In this document: one piece after another, positions 36,544-44,496 of the stretch
Position numbering within the stretch: position 1 is the first letter of the stretch
How the letters are laid out: every line of letters begins with the position of its first letter
Source: Rhodobacteraceae bacterium UBA6796
GTDB lineage: Bacteria > Pseudomonadota > Alphaproteobacteria > Rhodobacterales > Rhodobacteraceae
Assembly: GCA_002452815.1 (NCBI GenBank)
Contig: DKFM01000008.1
Span: 225,862 to 289,861 of the forward strand
DNA: 64,000 nt
Direction of reading: 5' to 3'
Notes under the pieces: model-generated
Database searches by the model: none
Told to the model about the DNA's origin: nothing
The model's input: only the letters and a program-made list of their open reading frames with translations
Made by a program: the position numbers and the translations under genes

Positions 36544-38202
36544 TCAGGCCGGAAATTCGGGACGGCGCGCGGCCACGCCCAGCTTGCGTTCCAGCGCCAT
36601 GCCGAGGCTGAGCAGCGCGCCTTCCTGAAACAGCCGCCCCCAGAGCGAGATGCCCTGCGGCACGGTGAAACGCGTGCCGTGCCCGGTACTGTCACCATCA
36701 CTGAGGGTAGCGGCCCCCAGTGCGGGCGCGCCGCGGGTTGTCAGATCCAGAAACCCGGCGCGCAGATGCAGGCAGGGGTGGCCGGCAAAATTGCTGGCGA
36801 CCAGCATCGGCCCGGTTGAAAACGGGCCTATCAGCACGTCGATTTCCGAAAACAACGCGTCGAGCGCCAGCATGACCCGATAGCGCAGCCGATCCAGCTG
36901 CACATGATCGACGGCGGACAGGAAGCGCGCCTTGCGGAAGGTGTTGGGCCAGGCGGTGTCGTCCTGCCAGCGCAGCGTGTCGTCGGCGTCGCTGAGGGTC
37001 AGATCCTCGAAGCTGGCTGCGGCCTCGGCGTAAAGGGTGTTCATCAGTGCGCCATAGGGCAGATCGGGCAGCGATACCGGCACAACCTCCAGCCCCAGTC
37101 GCTGCGCGGCGGCCAGGGCCTGCCGGTCCACCTCATTCGCGCCCTCGTCAAAGGCTTCGGGCAGGTAGCCAAGGCGCATCCCGGCGATCCGGGCCGTCGC
37201 ATCGAACTGGAACCCCGCCGCGATCGAGCTGCGATCGGCCGGATCGCCGCCGTTGAGCACCGACAGAACCATCGCCGTATCCTCGACGCCGCGGCAGATC
37301 GGGCCGACCTTGTCGAGCGATCCGCACAGGGTCATCGCCCCCGCGCGCGAGACCCTGCCAAAGGTCGGGCGCAGCCCGGTCGTGCCACAGCGTTGCGAAG
37401 GCGCGGTGATCGAGCCAAGCGTTTCCGTGCCGATCGCGAAGCCACACAGCCCCGCCGCCGTGGCCGAGGCCGAGCCTGCGCTGGAGCCGTTCGCACCTTC
37501 GTTCAGGTTCCACGGATTGCGGGTCTGCCCGCCATACCAGATGTCGTTATAGGCCAGCGCCCCGACCGTGGTCTTGCCAAGCAGCACCGCCCCGGCGGCA
37601 CGCAGCTTGCGCACGATGGCCGCATCCGCATCGGGCACCCGGTCGCGATAGGGTTCGGCCCCCCATCCGGTGACGATCCCCTTGGTATCGAACAGGTCCT
37701 TGAGGCCGTAGGGAATGCCATGCAGCGGGCTCAGACGGACGCCCTGCGCCAACAGGGCATCGGCGGCGTCGGCCTCGGCGCGGGCCAGATCGGGCGTCAC
37801 CCTGGCCCAGCAGAGCAACTGGGGGTTCAGCGCCTCGATCCGGGCAAGATAAATCTCGGTCAGGCGGCGGCTGCCCAGAACGCCGGTGGCGATCCAGTGG
37901 GACAGCGCCGGCAGATCCGCGAAGGCGATGTCTTCATCGCGTTCGGGCAGCGGCCCGGGATCGCGTTGCGAAAAGCGCAGATGATCGCGCAACGGGGGCA
38001 TCTGCGTGTTCGGCAGGCGCGGGTCGAAGCGCAATGCCATCGGCGCGGCATTGGGCAGGGCCAGTTGACGGCGCGCGATGGCCGCGGCGATCTGCCCGTC
38101 GAGATTGCCCGCCATCTGCGCCCGTTCCCGCGCGGTGTAGGCGAAGCCCAGCAGACGTTCGGCGGCGGCGATCTCGGTTTCGGTGATCGGTGCGCTGGAC
38201 AT
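36544..38202 (-). CDS. Amidase signature family enzyme
   Basis: This 552-residue protein has the amidase-signature Ser-cisSer-Lys machinery. The catalytic Lys is in YGLKDLFDTKG, the Gly/Ser-rich block GSSAGSASATAAGLCGFAIGT supplies the bridging Ser, and the nucleophile lies in TLGSITAPS. An N-terminal extension of about 90 residues precedes the domain. It is the last gene of the amide/urea-type ABC operon (3 bp after the ATPase gene), so it probably hydrolyses the imported amide or a carbamoyl derivative such as allophanate in the cytoplasm. Confidence 0.85.
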   Translation of the reverse strand: MSSAPITETEIAAAERLLGFAYTARERAQMAGNLDGQIAAAIARRQLALPNAAPMALRFDPRLPNTQMPPLRDHLRFSQRDPGPLPERDEDIAFADLPALSHWIATGVLGSRRLTEIYLARIEALNPQLLCWARVTPDLARAEADAADALLAQGVRLSPLHGIPYGLKDLFDTKGIVTGWGAEPYRDRVPDADAAIVRKLRAAGAVLLGKTTVGALAYNDIWYGGQTRNPWNLNEGANGSSAGSASATAAGLCGFAIGTETLGSITAPSQRCGTTGLRPTFGRVSRAGAMTLCGSLDKVGPICRGVEDTAMVLSVLNGGDPADRSSIAAGFQFDATARIAGMRLGYLPEAFDEGANEVDRQALAAAQRLGLEVVPVSLPDLPYGALMNTLYAEAAASFEDLTLSDADDTLRWQDDTAWPNTFRKARFLSAVDHVQLDRLRYRVMLALDALFSEIDVLIGPFSTGPMLVASNFAGHPCLHLRAGFLDLTTRGAPALGAATLSDGDSTGHGTRFTVPQGISLWGRLFQEGALLSLGMALERKLGVAARRPEFPA

Positions 38203-38205
38203 GGG

Positions 38206-38925
38206 TCAGATCTTCAGATGCTCCAGCACCCGCGCGCGGCTGTCGCTTTGCGTGGTGCCGGAATCGTCGATCTCGCCCAGTTTCAGCACCGCCCAGCGAT
38301 CGGCGACCGACAGCGCGAAATTCAGGTTCTGCTCGACCAGCAGGATCGTCGTGCCATTCGCGGCGCGTTCGGCCCGCAACGCCTCGGCGATCCGGGCGAC
38401 GACCGTCGGCTGCAACCCTTCGGAAATCTCGTCGATCAGCAGCAGGTCAGGCCCCAGCATCAGCGCCCGCGCCATGATGAGCATCTTCTGCTCGCCCCCC
38501 GACAGGGTGCCCGCTTTCTGGGCAAGCCGCCCCTGAAGGAAGGGGAAATGCCCGAACACCTTGTCCAGGGCGGCGTCAAGATCGCGGTCGGACTGCACGG
38601 CCAGACGCAGGTTGTCGCGGATCGACAGATCCTGAAACAGCGGCTGTTCCTGCGGCGCATACCCGACCCCGGCCGTCACCAGCGATTTCGGCGACATCCC
38701 GACGATCGACGCCCCGTCCAGCCGGATATCCCCGCTGCGCGCGGCGACAAGCCCGAGGATGGTTTTCAGCAAGGTCGTCTTTCCCATGCCGTTCTTGCCC
38801 ATCAGCGCAAAGATTTCGCCCTTGCGGATGGTCAGGGACAGATCGCGGATGATGGCGATCGGGCCATACCCGCTGGTCACACCCTCCAGCACCAGCTTGT
38901 CTGCCTGGGTCACCGTGTCACGCAT
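38206..38925 (-). CDS. Branched-chain/urea-type ABC ATPase (UrtE/LivF-like)
   Basis: This 239-residue ATPase has Walker A GKNGMGKTT, signature LSGGEQ and Walker B LLLIDEISEGLQP. The ISEGL sequence after the Walker B glutamate is typical of UrtE/LivF proteins. It energises the permeases encoded upstream. The start overlaps the end of the fused permease-ATPase gene by 8 bp. Confidence 0.87.
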   Translation of the reverse strand: MRDTVTQADKLVLEGVTSGYGPIAIIRDLSLTIRKGEIFALMGKNGMGKTTLLKTILGLVAARSGDIRLDGASIVGMSPKSLVTAGVGYAPQEQPLFQDLSIRDNLRLAVQSDRDLDAALDKVFGHFPFLQGRLAQKAGTLSGGEQKMLIMARALMLGPDLLLIDEISEGLQPTVVARIAEALRAERAANGTTILLVEQNLNFALSVADRWAVLKLGEIDDSGTTQSDSRARVLEHLKI

Positions 38926-40708
38926 TTTCGCCCCCGGAATAGATTGTCTTGACGATTTCGGAATTCACGACCTCGTCGACCGATCCATCCAGCACCAGCC
39001 GCCCCTGATGCAGAACGACGATCCGGCTGGAGATGTCGCGCACGAAATCCAGATCGTGTTCGACAAGGATCGCGGCGAAGCCCATCTCGGCGGTCAGTTT
39101 CCGCAAGATGCCGCCAATGGTGGTGCGCTCGGCCTTGGTCAGGCCCGCGGTCGGCTCGTCCAGCAGGATCAGCCGAGGTTCGAGCGAGACCACCATCGCC
39201 AGTTCCAGACTTTGCTTCTGGCCATGCGACAGCAACGACACTTCGGTCGCAAGCAACCGGTCGAGCCCGGTCAGTTGCAGGATCTCGACCGCCGCCTGCG
39301 GCAACCCCAGGTCATGGGCGGTCGCGATACAGCTGGGCGTGTCCAGCGCGCTGCGTGCCATGCGCAGGCAGTCGGCCACCGTCAGGCTTTCGAACACGCT
39401 GGCCACCTGGAATTTGCGCCCCACGCCAAGCGCGACGATCCGGTCGGGCGTCATGCCCGCGATGTCCTGCCCCGCGATCCGCACTGTCCCGCCGGAGCGT
39501 TCCTTGCCATCGGTCAGGCAGCGCATCATCGTGGTCTTGCCCGCGCCGTTCGGGCCGACAAGGCTGACCAGTTCGCCGGGCGCGACATCAAGGGTGATGT
39601 CCTCCAGCACCTTGTGGCTGCCATAGGATTTTTCGAGTTTGGAAATGCTCAGCAACGGTCCGCCGCCCTGTTGCGTGTGATGCGTGGCTGCGCTCACCGT
39701 CAGCGTGGGGCCACCGCCGGTTACCACCTCGTTGCGGCCGCGCCGGGTGAAACGCGCCACCAGCGCCGCCAGCCCGTTGGGCAGGAAGATGATCATCACG
39801 ACAAACAGCGCGCCGATGATCAGCTGCCACAGGAAGGGCAGTTCGCCCGACAGGTTCGCGCTCAGATAGTCGATGCCGATGGTGCCCAGGATCGGGCCAA
39901 GGATCGTGCCGCGCCCGCCAAGCGCCGTCCACACGACCAGTTCGGTTCCGAAGACGAAGCCGGTGTTTTCCGGCGCAACCACGCCCGAGGCGTTGGCATA
40001 CAGGAACCCGGCCAGACCTGCGACACCGGCCAGAACCGTGGTCAGCACGATCTTGATGCGCTGCGTGTTCAGGCCCAGATAGGCGCAGCGGGTTTCATTG
40101 TCGCGAATGGCGGTCAGCACTCGCCCCGCGTCCGAGCGCACAAAGACCAGCGCGCCGATCGCGACCAGCACAAGGCACAGGCCCGACAGGCGGAAGAACC
40201 CCTCCAACCCGAAGGGTAGGCCCATGTAGCCGACCAGACCGCTGCTCGATCCGGTCAGGGTGCCGCCGGAATAGACCAGCTGCGTCACCACGATCGGAAA
40301 CACCAGCGAAATCACCGTCGCATAGATCGGGGTCGATCCGTAGTAGAAAGACAGCCAGCCCACGGCGATGCCAAGGATCATCGGCACCAGGATTGCCAGC
40401 ACCAGCGCGCCGCCGATCAGCGCGGGCGAACTGCCGACATGGGTCAGCAGCATCGCCGTGGCATAGGCGCCGATCCCGAAGAAGGCGGCCTGCCCGAAGG
40501 TCAGGATGCCGGTGAACCCCCATAGCAGATCCAGCGTGATCGCCAGAATCGCATAGATCATCGAACGGGTCAGCACGTTCAGGCTGAACCGGTCCAGAAA
40601 CAGCGGGCCCAGCAGCACGAGCGCCAGCGCCGCGACGGCCAGACCGCCAAGGATCAGCGCGCGACGCTGGGCAAAGGGGCGCGGGGATGCGGTCAGGGTG
40701 TCAGACAC
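38918..40708 (-). CDS. Fused ABC permease-ATPase (UrtC/LivM + UrtD/LivG)
   Basis: This 596-residue protein joins a LivM/UrtC-type permease (residues about 20-330, nine or so membrane segments, with LLWGFTGILTFGQAAFFGIGAY) to a LivG/UrtD-type ATPase. The ATPase half has Walker A GPNGAGKTT, signature LLSHGQ and Walker B LILLDEPTAGL, then a VEHD H-loop. A Gly/Thr-rich linker of about 30 residues separates the two. The GTG start at 40708 lies in an 8-bp overlap with the preceding permease stop. Separate genes are the usual arrangement for urea and branched-chain amino acid transporters. Confidence 0.88.
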   Translation of the reverse strand: MSDTLTASPRPFAQRRALILGGLAVAALALVLLGPLFLDRFSLNVLTRSMIYAILAITLDLLWGFTGILTFGQAAFFGIGAYATAMLLTHVGSSPALIGGALVLAILVPMILGIAVGWLSFYYGSTPIYATVISLVFPIVVTQLVYSGGTLTGSSSGLVGYMGLPFGLEGFFRLSGLCLVLVAIGALVFVRSDAGRVLTAIRDNETRCAYLGLNTQRIKIVLTTVLAGVAGLAGFLYANASGVVAPENTGFVFGTELVVWTALGGRGTILGPILGTIGIDYLSANLSGELPFLWQLIIGALFVVMIIFLPNGLAALVARFTRRGRNEVVTGGGPTLTVSAATHHTQQGGGPLLSISKLEKSYGSHKVLEDITLDVAPGELVSLVGPNGAGKTTMMRCLTDGKERSGGTVRIAGQDIAGMTPDRIVALGVGRKFQVASVFESLTVADCLRMARSALDTPSCIATAHDLGLPQAAVEILQLTGLDRLLATEVSLLSHGQKQSLELAMVVSLEPRLILLDEPTAGLTKAERTTIGGILRKLTAEMGFAAILVEHDLDFVRDISSRIVVLHQGRLVLDGSVDEVVNSEIVKTIYSGGENA

Positions 40709-41537
40709 GGGAGAAGCCTTTCGAACTGATGCGGAGCACGAGCGCGGACAGCACCGCAATCGTGATCCCGCCAAGAATGGGACTGATAAAGGTCGAGACG
40801 ATCACCTGCGCGCCCCCGAACAGCAGGCAGGCCACTGCCAGCGCCCCGAAGGACGAGCCCGCGACCATCACCAGCATGAAGGCGCCGATCAGCCAGGCCA
40901 GGCCCATGTTCGGATCGACGCTGGTCAGCGGCGTCAGCAGAACGCCGGCAAGCGCCGTCAGCCCGGTGCCGATCATGAAGGTGACCAACCGGATGCGCGC
41001 GGTATCAAGCCCGAGCGCGCGTGCCAGGGCCTCGTTCATGATGATGGCGCGGGCCGACAGGCCAAGCCGGGTGCCTTCCAGCACGAAGGTGACGCCGATG
41101 CCGATCACCAGCGCGGCCGCCAGTGCGAACAGACGATAGAGCGAATAGGCGGTGCCGAAGATGTCAACGGTGCCCGACAGCAGGCTGACGGTGAACTGCA
41201 CGTCGCGCCCGAACCACAGGGTAATCAGCTGCCCGATGACGATGCTCAGCCCCCAGGTGGCCAGGATGGCATCCAGCGGGCGGGCATAAAGCGGGCGCAC
41301 GATCAGCCGCTCGGTCAGGGCGCCCAGCACGGCGCCCGCGACAAAGGCAAGCGGCAGCGCCAGCCAGGGGTTGAGCCCCAGTCCCGCGGTCACCACCGCG
41401 CAATAGGCCCCGACGGTCAGCCAGGCGCCATGCGCGAAGTTCACGATTTTCAGCACGCCGAAGATGGCGAGCAACCCGGCAGAGACAATGAACAGGATCG
41501 CCGCCGTGGTGATGATGTCGAGCAGGAGGGTCAGCAT
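40701..41537 (-). CDS. Branched-chain/urea-type ABC permease (UrtB/LivH-like)
   Basis: This 278-residue protein has eight or so membrane segments, with the LivH/UrtB signature LAIFGVLKIVNFAHGAWLTVGAYCA near the N-terminus and ARALGLDTARIRLVTFMIGTGLTALAGVL in the permease loop. It pairs with the fused permease-ATPase. The ATG at 41537 starts the first membrane segment. The 90-bp gap upstream contains a GGCGCC..GGCGCC hairpin between the binding-protein gene and this one, a common place for differential expression. Confidence 0.88.
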   Translation of the reverse strand: MLTLLLDIITTAAILFIVSAGLLAIFGVLKIVNFAHGAWLTVGAYCAVVTAGLGLNPWLALPLAFVAGAVLGALTERLIVRPLYARPLDAILATWGLSIVIGQLITLWFGRDVQFTVSLLSGTVDIFGTAYSLYRLFALAAALVIGIGVTFVLEGTRLGLSARAIIMNEALARALGLDTARIRLVTFMIGTGLTALAGVLLTPLTSVDPNMGLAWLIGAFMLVMVAGSSFGALAVACLLFGGAQVIVSTFISPILGGITIAVLSALVLRISSKGFSRV

Positions 41538-41627
41538 CGGGTAACCTCTGGCTTGGCGCCGTGCGGCGCCGCAGGTGTCGGGCCGGGAAGCTGGCGCCCC
41601 CCGACCCATGAGAGTGCAGGTGTCAGA

Positions 41628-42779
41628 TCACAGATCGGGGCACTGCGCGCCCGGATCGACATTGGCGAAGCTTTCCACCACCGAGACCGAGCCATCGGCC
41701 TGCACCTGACCCAGATACATGGTCAGCGGCGCGTGATGCTGGGCATTCATCTGAATGGTGCCGCGCGGCCCGACGAAGGACACCTGGGCCAACGCGTCCA
41801 GAACCGGCTGGGTGTCGGTCGTGCCTGCCTTTTCGACCGCGGCCTTATACAGATAGACCGCCTCGTATTCCGGCACCGACAGATCGTTCGGGGTACGCAG
41901 CTCGTCGCCGAACTTGGCCTTCATCGCCTCCAGGAAGGCGGTGTTTTCGGGGCTGTCGATCCCGGTGACGTACGAGGCCGAGATCAGGATGCCTTCTGCA
42001 TCGGCGCCCATGCTTTGCGCGGTGCCTTCATCGACCGCCAGGTTGGCATAGGGCAGGGCGACACCCGCGCCGCGCAGCTGCTTGGACAGGGTGACGTTCG
42101 GCGCGCCGCCCGCGGTCGAGGTAATCAGCGCATCCGCCCCCGAGGCCTTGAGCTTGGAAATGATCGCGGTCCAGTCGCTGCCATCCATCGGCAGGTATTC
42201 TTCGCCGACTACGGTGCCGCCGGTGCTTTCCACATAGCTGCGCGCAAATTCCAGCATCCCGCGACCGAAGGCATAGTCGCTGCCGATCAGGAAGTAATTC
42301 TTGGCGCCTTCGGCCTTGAGGTAGTCCACGATCGGCGGCACCTGCTGTTCGGGCACCCAGGCGTTGACATACAGGAACGGGCTGCACGACCTGCCCTCGT
42401 AGAACGAGGTGTAGATATAGGGCACCTTGCCGCGGGCCACGATGGGCAGGCCCGCGTTGCGCGCCGCACTGGTTTCCATCGAGATCAGCACGTCGACCTC
42501 TTTCTGATAGACCAGCGCGTCAAAGGCTTTCTGTGCGCCCGCCGCACCCGAGGCGTCATCGGCGATCACCAGTTCGAGCGGGCGGCCCAGAACGCCGCCT
42601 GCGGCGTTGATTTCCTCGACCGCGAGTTCGGCAGATTGCACGACCGACGGCGCGACGACGCTGTTGGCGCCCGACAGGCCGACGGGCACACCGATGCGGA
42701 TCGGTTCGCCATCGGCGGCAAGGGCGGTGCTGGCGAACAAGGCGCCGGCGAGGGTGGTGAAGAGGAAGGTCTTTTTCAT
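41628..42779 (-). CDS. Amide/urea-type ABC substrate-binding protein
   Basis: This 383-residue protein has a Sec signal peptide (cleavage after STALA) and the type-I periplasmic binding fold of the Leu/Ile/Val, urea and amide binders, with EEINAAGGVLGRPLELVIADD near residue 60. It captures the substrate for the downstream Urt/Liv-like permease and ATPases. A weak AGGGAAA ribosome site fixes the ATG. Its closest sequence relative in the window is the cytoplasmic AmiC-like protein 2 kb upstream. Confidence 0.87.
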   Translation of the reverse strand: MKKTFLFTTLAGALFASTALAADGEPIRIGVPVGLSGANSVVAPSVVQSAELAVEEINAAGGVLGRPLELVIADDASGAAGAQKAFDALVYQKEVDVLISMETSAARNAGLPIVARGKVPYIYTSFYEGRSCSPFLYVNAWVPEQQVPPIVDYLKAEGAKNYFLIGSDYAFGRGMLEFARSYVESTGGTVVGEEYLPMDGSDWTAIISKLKASGADALITSTAGGAPNVTLSKQLRGAGVALPYANLAVDEGTAQSMGADAEGILISASYVTGIDSPENTAFLEAMKAKFGDELRTPNDLSVPEYEAVYLYKAAVEKAGTTDTQPVLDALAQVSFVGPRGTIQMNAQHHAPLTMYLGQVQADGSVSVVESFANVDPGAQCPDL

Positions 42780-42829
42780 CGTGTTTTCCCTGTTGGTTGG
42801 AGTGGTGGCAGAGGTGGAAGGGCAGGTGG

Positions 42830-43678
42830 TCAATCGCCGTAAACGTCGCGGCGCCGGTCGCCGAAGATGTCGTTGAAGGCGTTCAGCTTGCGTTTTTGCG
42901 GCACGGCTTTCGGCGTGATCGTTGCATAGAGGATCTCTTCCCCGGTGCGGCCTGCGGGGCCGGCCAGGGGCCAGCCGGTCGCGTCGATGATCAGGCTTTG
43001 CCCGATGAAGGGCTGGCCCCGTTCGGTGCCGACGCGGTCGGCGCAGGCGATGAAGATGCCGTTGGAATGGGCGGCGGCCTTGTGCAGGATGTTCGACATC
43101 GCCTCGGCCTCGGCGGGTTGATCGGGCATCGGCACCCAGTTGGTCGGCACGCAGACCACCTCGGCGCCCTGCATCGCCAGCTGACGGAAGGTTTCGGGGA
43201 ACCAGCCGTCGTAGCAGATCGCAATGCCGATCCGCCCCAGCGGCGTGTCGAATACCGGCAGGCCCAGATTGCCCTTCGCGAAAAACAGGTTCTCGCGGTT
43301 CCACAGGTGCAGCTTGCGATAGGTGCCGATATAGCCCTCGGGGCCGCAGAAGATGGCGGCATTATAGAACGCCTCGTTCGCGGCCTCGGCCAGACCCGCA
43401 ACCAGATAGACGCCCAGTTCCTGCGCCAGCGCGCACAGTTTGCGCGCGCTGCGCCCTTCGGGGATCGGCTGCGCCAGCGCGGCCAGTTCTTCGCTGCTGT
43501 CAAAGACATACCCGCTGTCGGCCAGTTCGGGCAGAACGATCAGCCGGGCGCCCTGGGCCGCGGCCGTGCGCACGCGCGCCTCGATCGCCGCAAGATTTTC
43601 CTCCACCGCGCCGATGATCGGCTCGAACTGGATGCAGGCGATGGTGACGGTTTCGGTCTCGTCGGTCTTCAGGGTCAC
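42830..43678 (-). CDS. Nitrilase-family carbon-nitrogen hydrolase
   Basis: This 282-residue protein has the Glu-Lys-Cys triad of the nitrilase superfamily: Glu in VLPELADSG, Lys in TYRKLHLW and Cys in IAICYDGWFPE. It could be an aliphatic amidase, nitrilase or N-carbamoyl amidohydrolase; the regulatory context (AmiC/AmiR-like genes, transporter, second amidase) favours small amides, nitriles or carbamoyl compounds. The GTG at 43678 is preceded by GGAG; an in-frame TTG four codons upstream overlaps that site. It is the first gene after the antiterminated leader. Confidence 0.85.
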   Translation of the reverse strand: MTLKTDETETVTIACIQFEPIIGAVEENLAAIEARVRTAAAQGARLIVLPELADSGYVFDSSEELAALAQPIPEGRSARKLCALAQELGVYLVAGLAEAANEAFYNAAIFCGPEGYIGTYRKLHLWNRENLFFAKGNLGLPVFDTPLGRIGIAICYDGWFPETFRQLAMQGAEVVCVPTNWVPMPDQPAEAEAMSNILHKAAAHSNGIFIACADRVGTERGQPFIGQSLIIDATGWPLAGPAGRTGEEILYATITPKAVPQKRKLNAFNDIFGDRRRDVYGD

Positions 43679-43695
43679 AGCAGTCTCCAAAACGC

Positions 43696-43736
43696 AAAAA
43701 GCCCCTGCCGCGGTGTGTCACCGCAGATCAGGGGCT
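43696..43736 (-). terminator. Leader terminator (attenuator) before the amide operon
   Basis: In minus-strand RNA AGCCCCTG / CAGGGGCT close a stem that contains a further GCGGTG / CACCGC stem, followed by UUUUUGCGUUUU. It lies 18 bp before the nitrilase GTG and just after two small hairpins, so it would stop transcription unless antiterminated. Confidence 0.85.
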
Positions 43737-43742
43737 ACATAG

Positions 43743-43792
43743 CCGGGATGTCAGGCGGCAACCTTGCCGCAGAGCAATCTTGCTCGTCCCGG
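43743..43792 (-). promoter_or_regulatory. ANTAR-type two-hairpin antiterminator RNA element
   Basis: The transcript forms GAGC-AAGAUU-GCUC (43772-43785), one linker base, then GCGGC-AAGGUU-GCCGC (43755-43770). Both hairpins are enclosed by CCGGGA / UCCCGG (43787-43792 with 43743-43748). ANTAR proteins bind paired hairpins with hexanucleotide loops having A1 and G4: the second loop fits, while the first has A at position 4. The element immediately precedes the terminator and follows an ANTAR gene. Confidence 0.75.
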
Positions 43793-43851
43793 AAAGACTG
43801 GCACGCAGTTGAATGTGGTTCAACTTTAATTATTGAGCATTCGCCACATTT

Positions 43852-44496
43852 TTAGGCTGATTTATTGGGCGTTTTGGGAACAGTTCCGCGCACCAGACCA
43901 AGCCGGGCCATCGTGTCATGCGCGGCGATGATGTCTTCGGCAATTGTCGCCAGCGGTGTGCGTTCGGCGGTGGCCTGATCGCGCAGCAGTTTATAGGCCG
44001 CGTCTTCGCTCATGCCCTGCACGTCGATCAGCAGACGGATCGCCCGGTCGACCAGACGGCGGCCCTTCAGCGTCTCTTCCAGCTTGGTGACCTTGCCCGC
44101 CAGCCGTGCCTCATATCCCTGGCGATAGCGGGCCAGTGTGAACTGCGTCAGGATGCCAAGCGACCGCAGCGGCTTGCTCATCACCCCATGCGCGTTCAGG
44201 TCATGGATCGCGCGCAGCGAGGTCGGGCTTTCATAGGTCACCACCGCGATCACCGCCAGGTTCTGCCCCTCCAGCAGACGCGCCAGCTGATCGGTCGGGG
44301 CGTCTTCGACGCTGACGAAGACGGTGTCGATTCCCTCGGGCAGGGTGGCGGGCAGTGGCCAGACCGCCGTGACCGCACAACCCAGCCGCCTGAGCTGGTC
44401 GATCAGAACCTTGCCGTCCTCGTCCCGGGGATGGATCACCAGCACCCGCGCGCGGCGCAGGTCGTCCAGTATCCGGCGTGGAGGATGCCCTTTCAT
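43852..44496 (-). CDS. amiR: ANTAR domain antitermination regulator (AmiR-like)
   Basis: This 214-residue protein has an N-terminal pseudo-receiver domain (RARVLVIHPRDEDGKVLIDQLRRLG) and a C-terminal ANTAR domain at about residues 140-195 (KLEETLKGRRLVDRAIRLLIDVQGMSEDAAYKLLRDQA). AmiR of Pseudomonas is held by AmiC without ligand and, when released, prevents termination in the amidase leader. The ATG lies in an ATGA overlap with the AmiC-like gene. It is followed by a leader containing ANTAR-like hairpins and a terminator, which is strong context for the same mechanism. Confidence 0.88.
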   Translation of the reverse strand: MKGHPPRRILDDLRRARVLVIHPRDEDGKVLIDQLRRLGCAVTAVWPLPATLPEGIDTVFVSVEDAPTDQLARLLEGQNLAVIAVVTYESPTSLRAIHDLNAHGVMSKPLRSLGILTQFTLARYRQGYEARLAGKVTKLEETLKGRRLVDRAIRLLIDVQGMSEDAAYKLLRDQATAERTPLATIAEDIIAAHDTMARLGLVRGTVPKTPNKSA

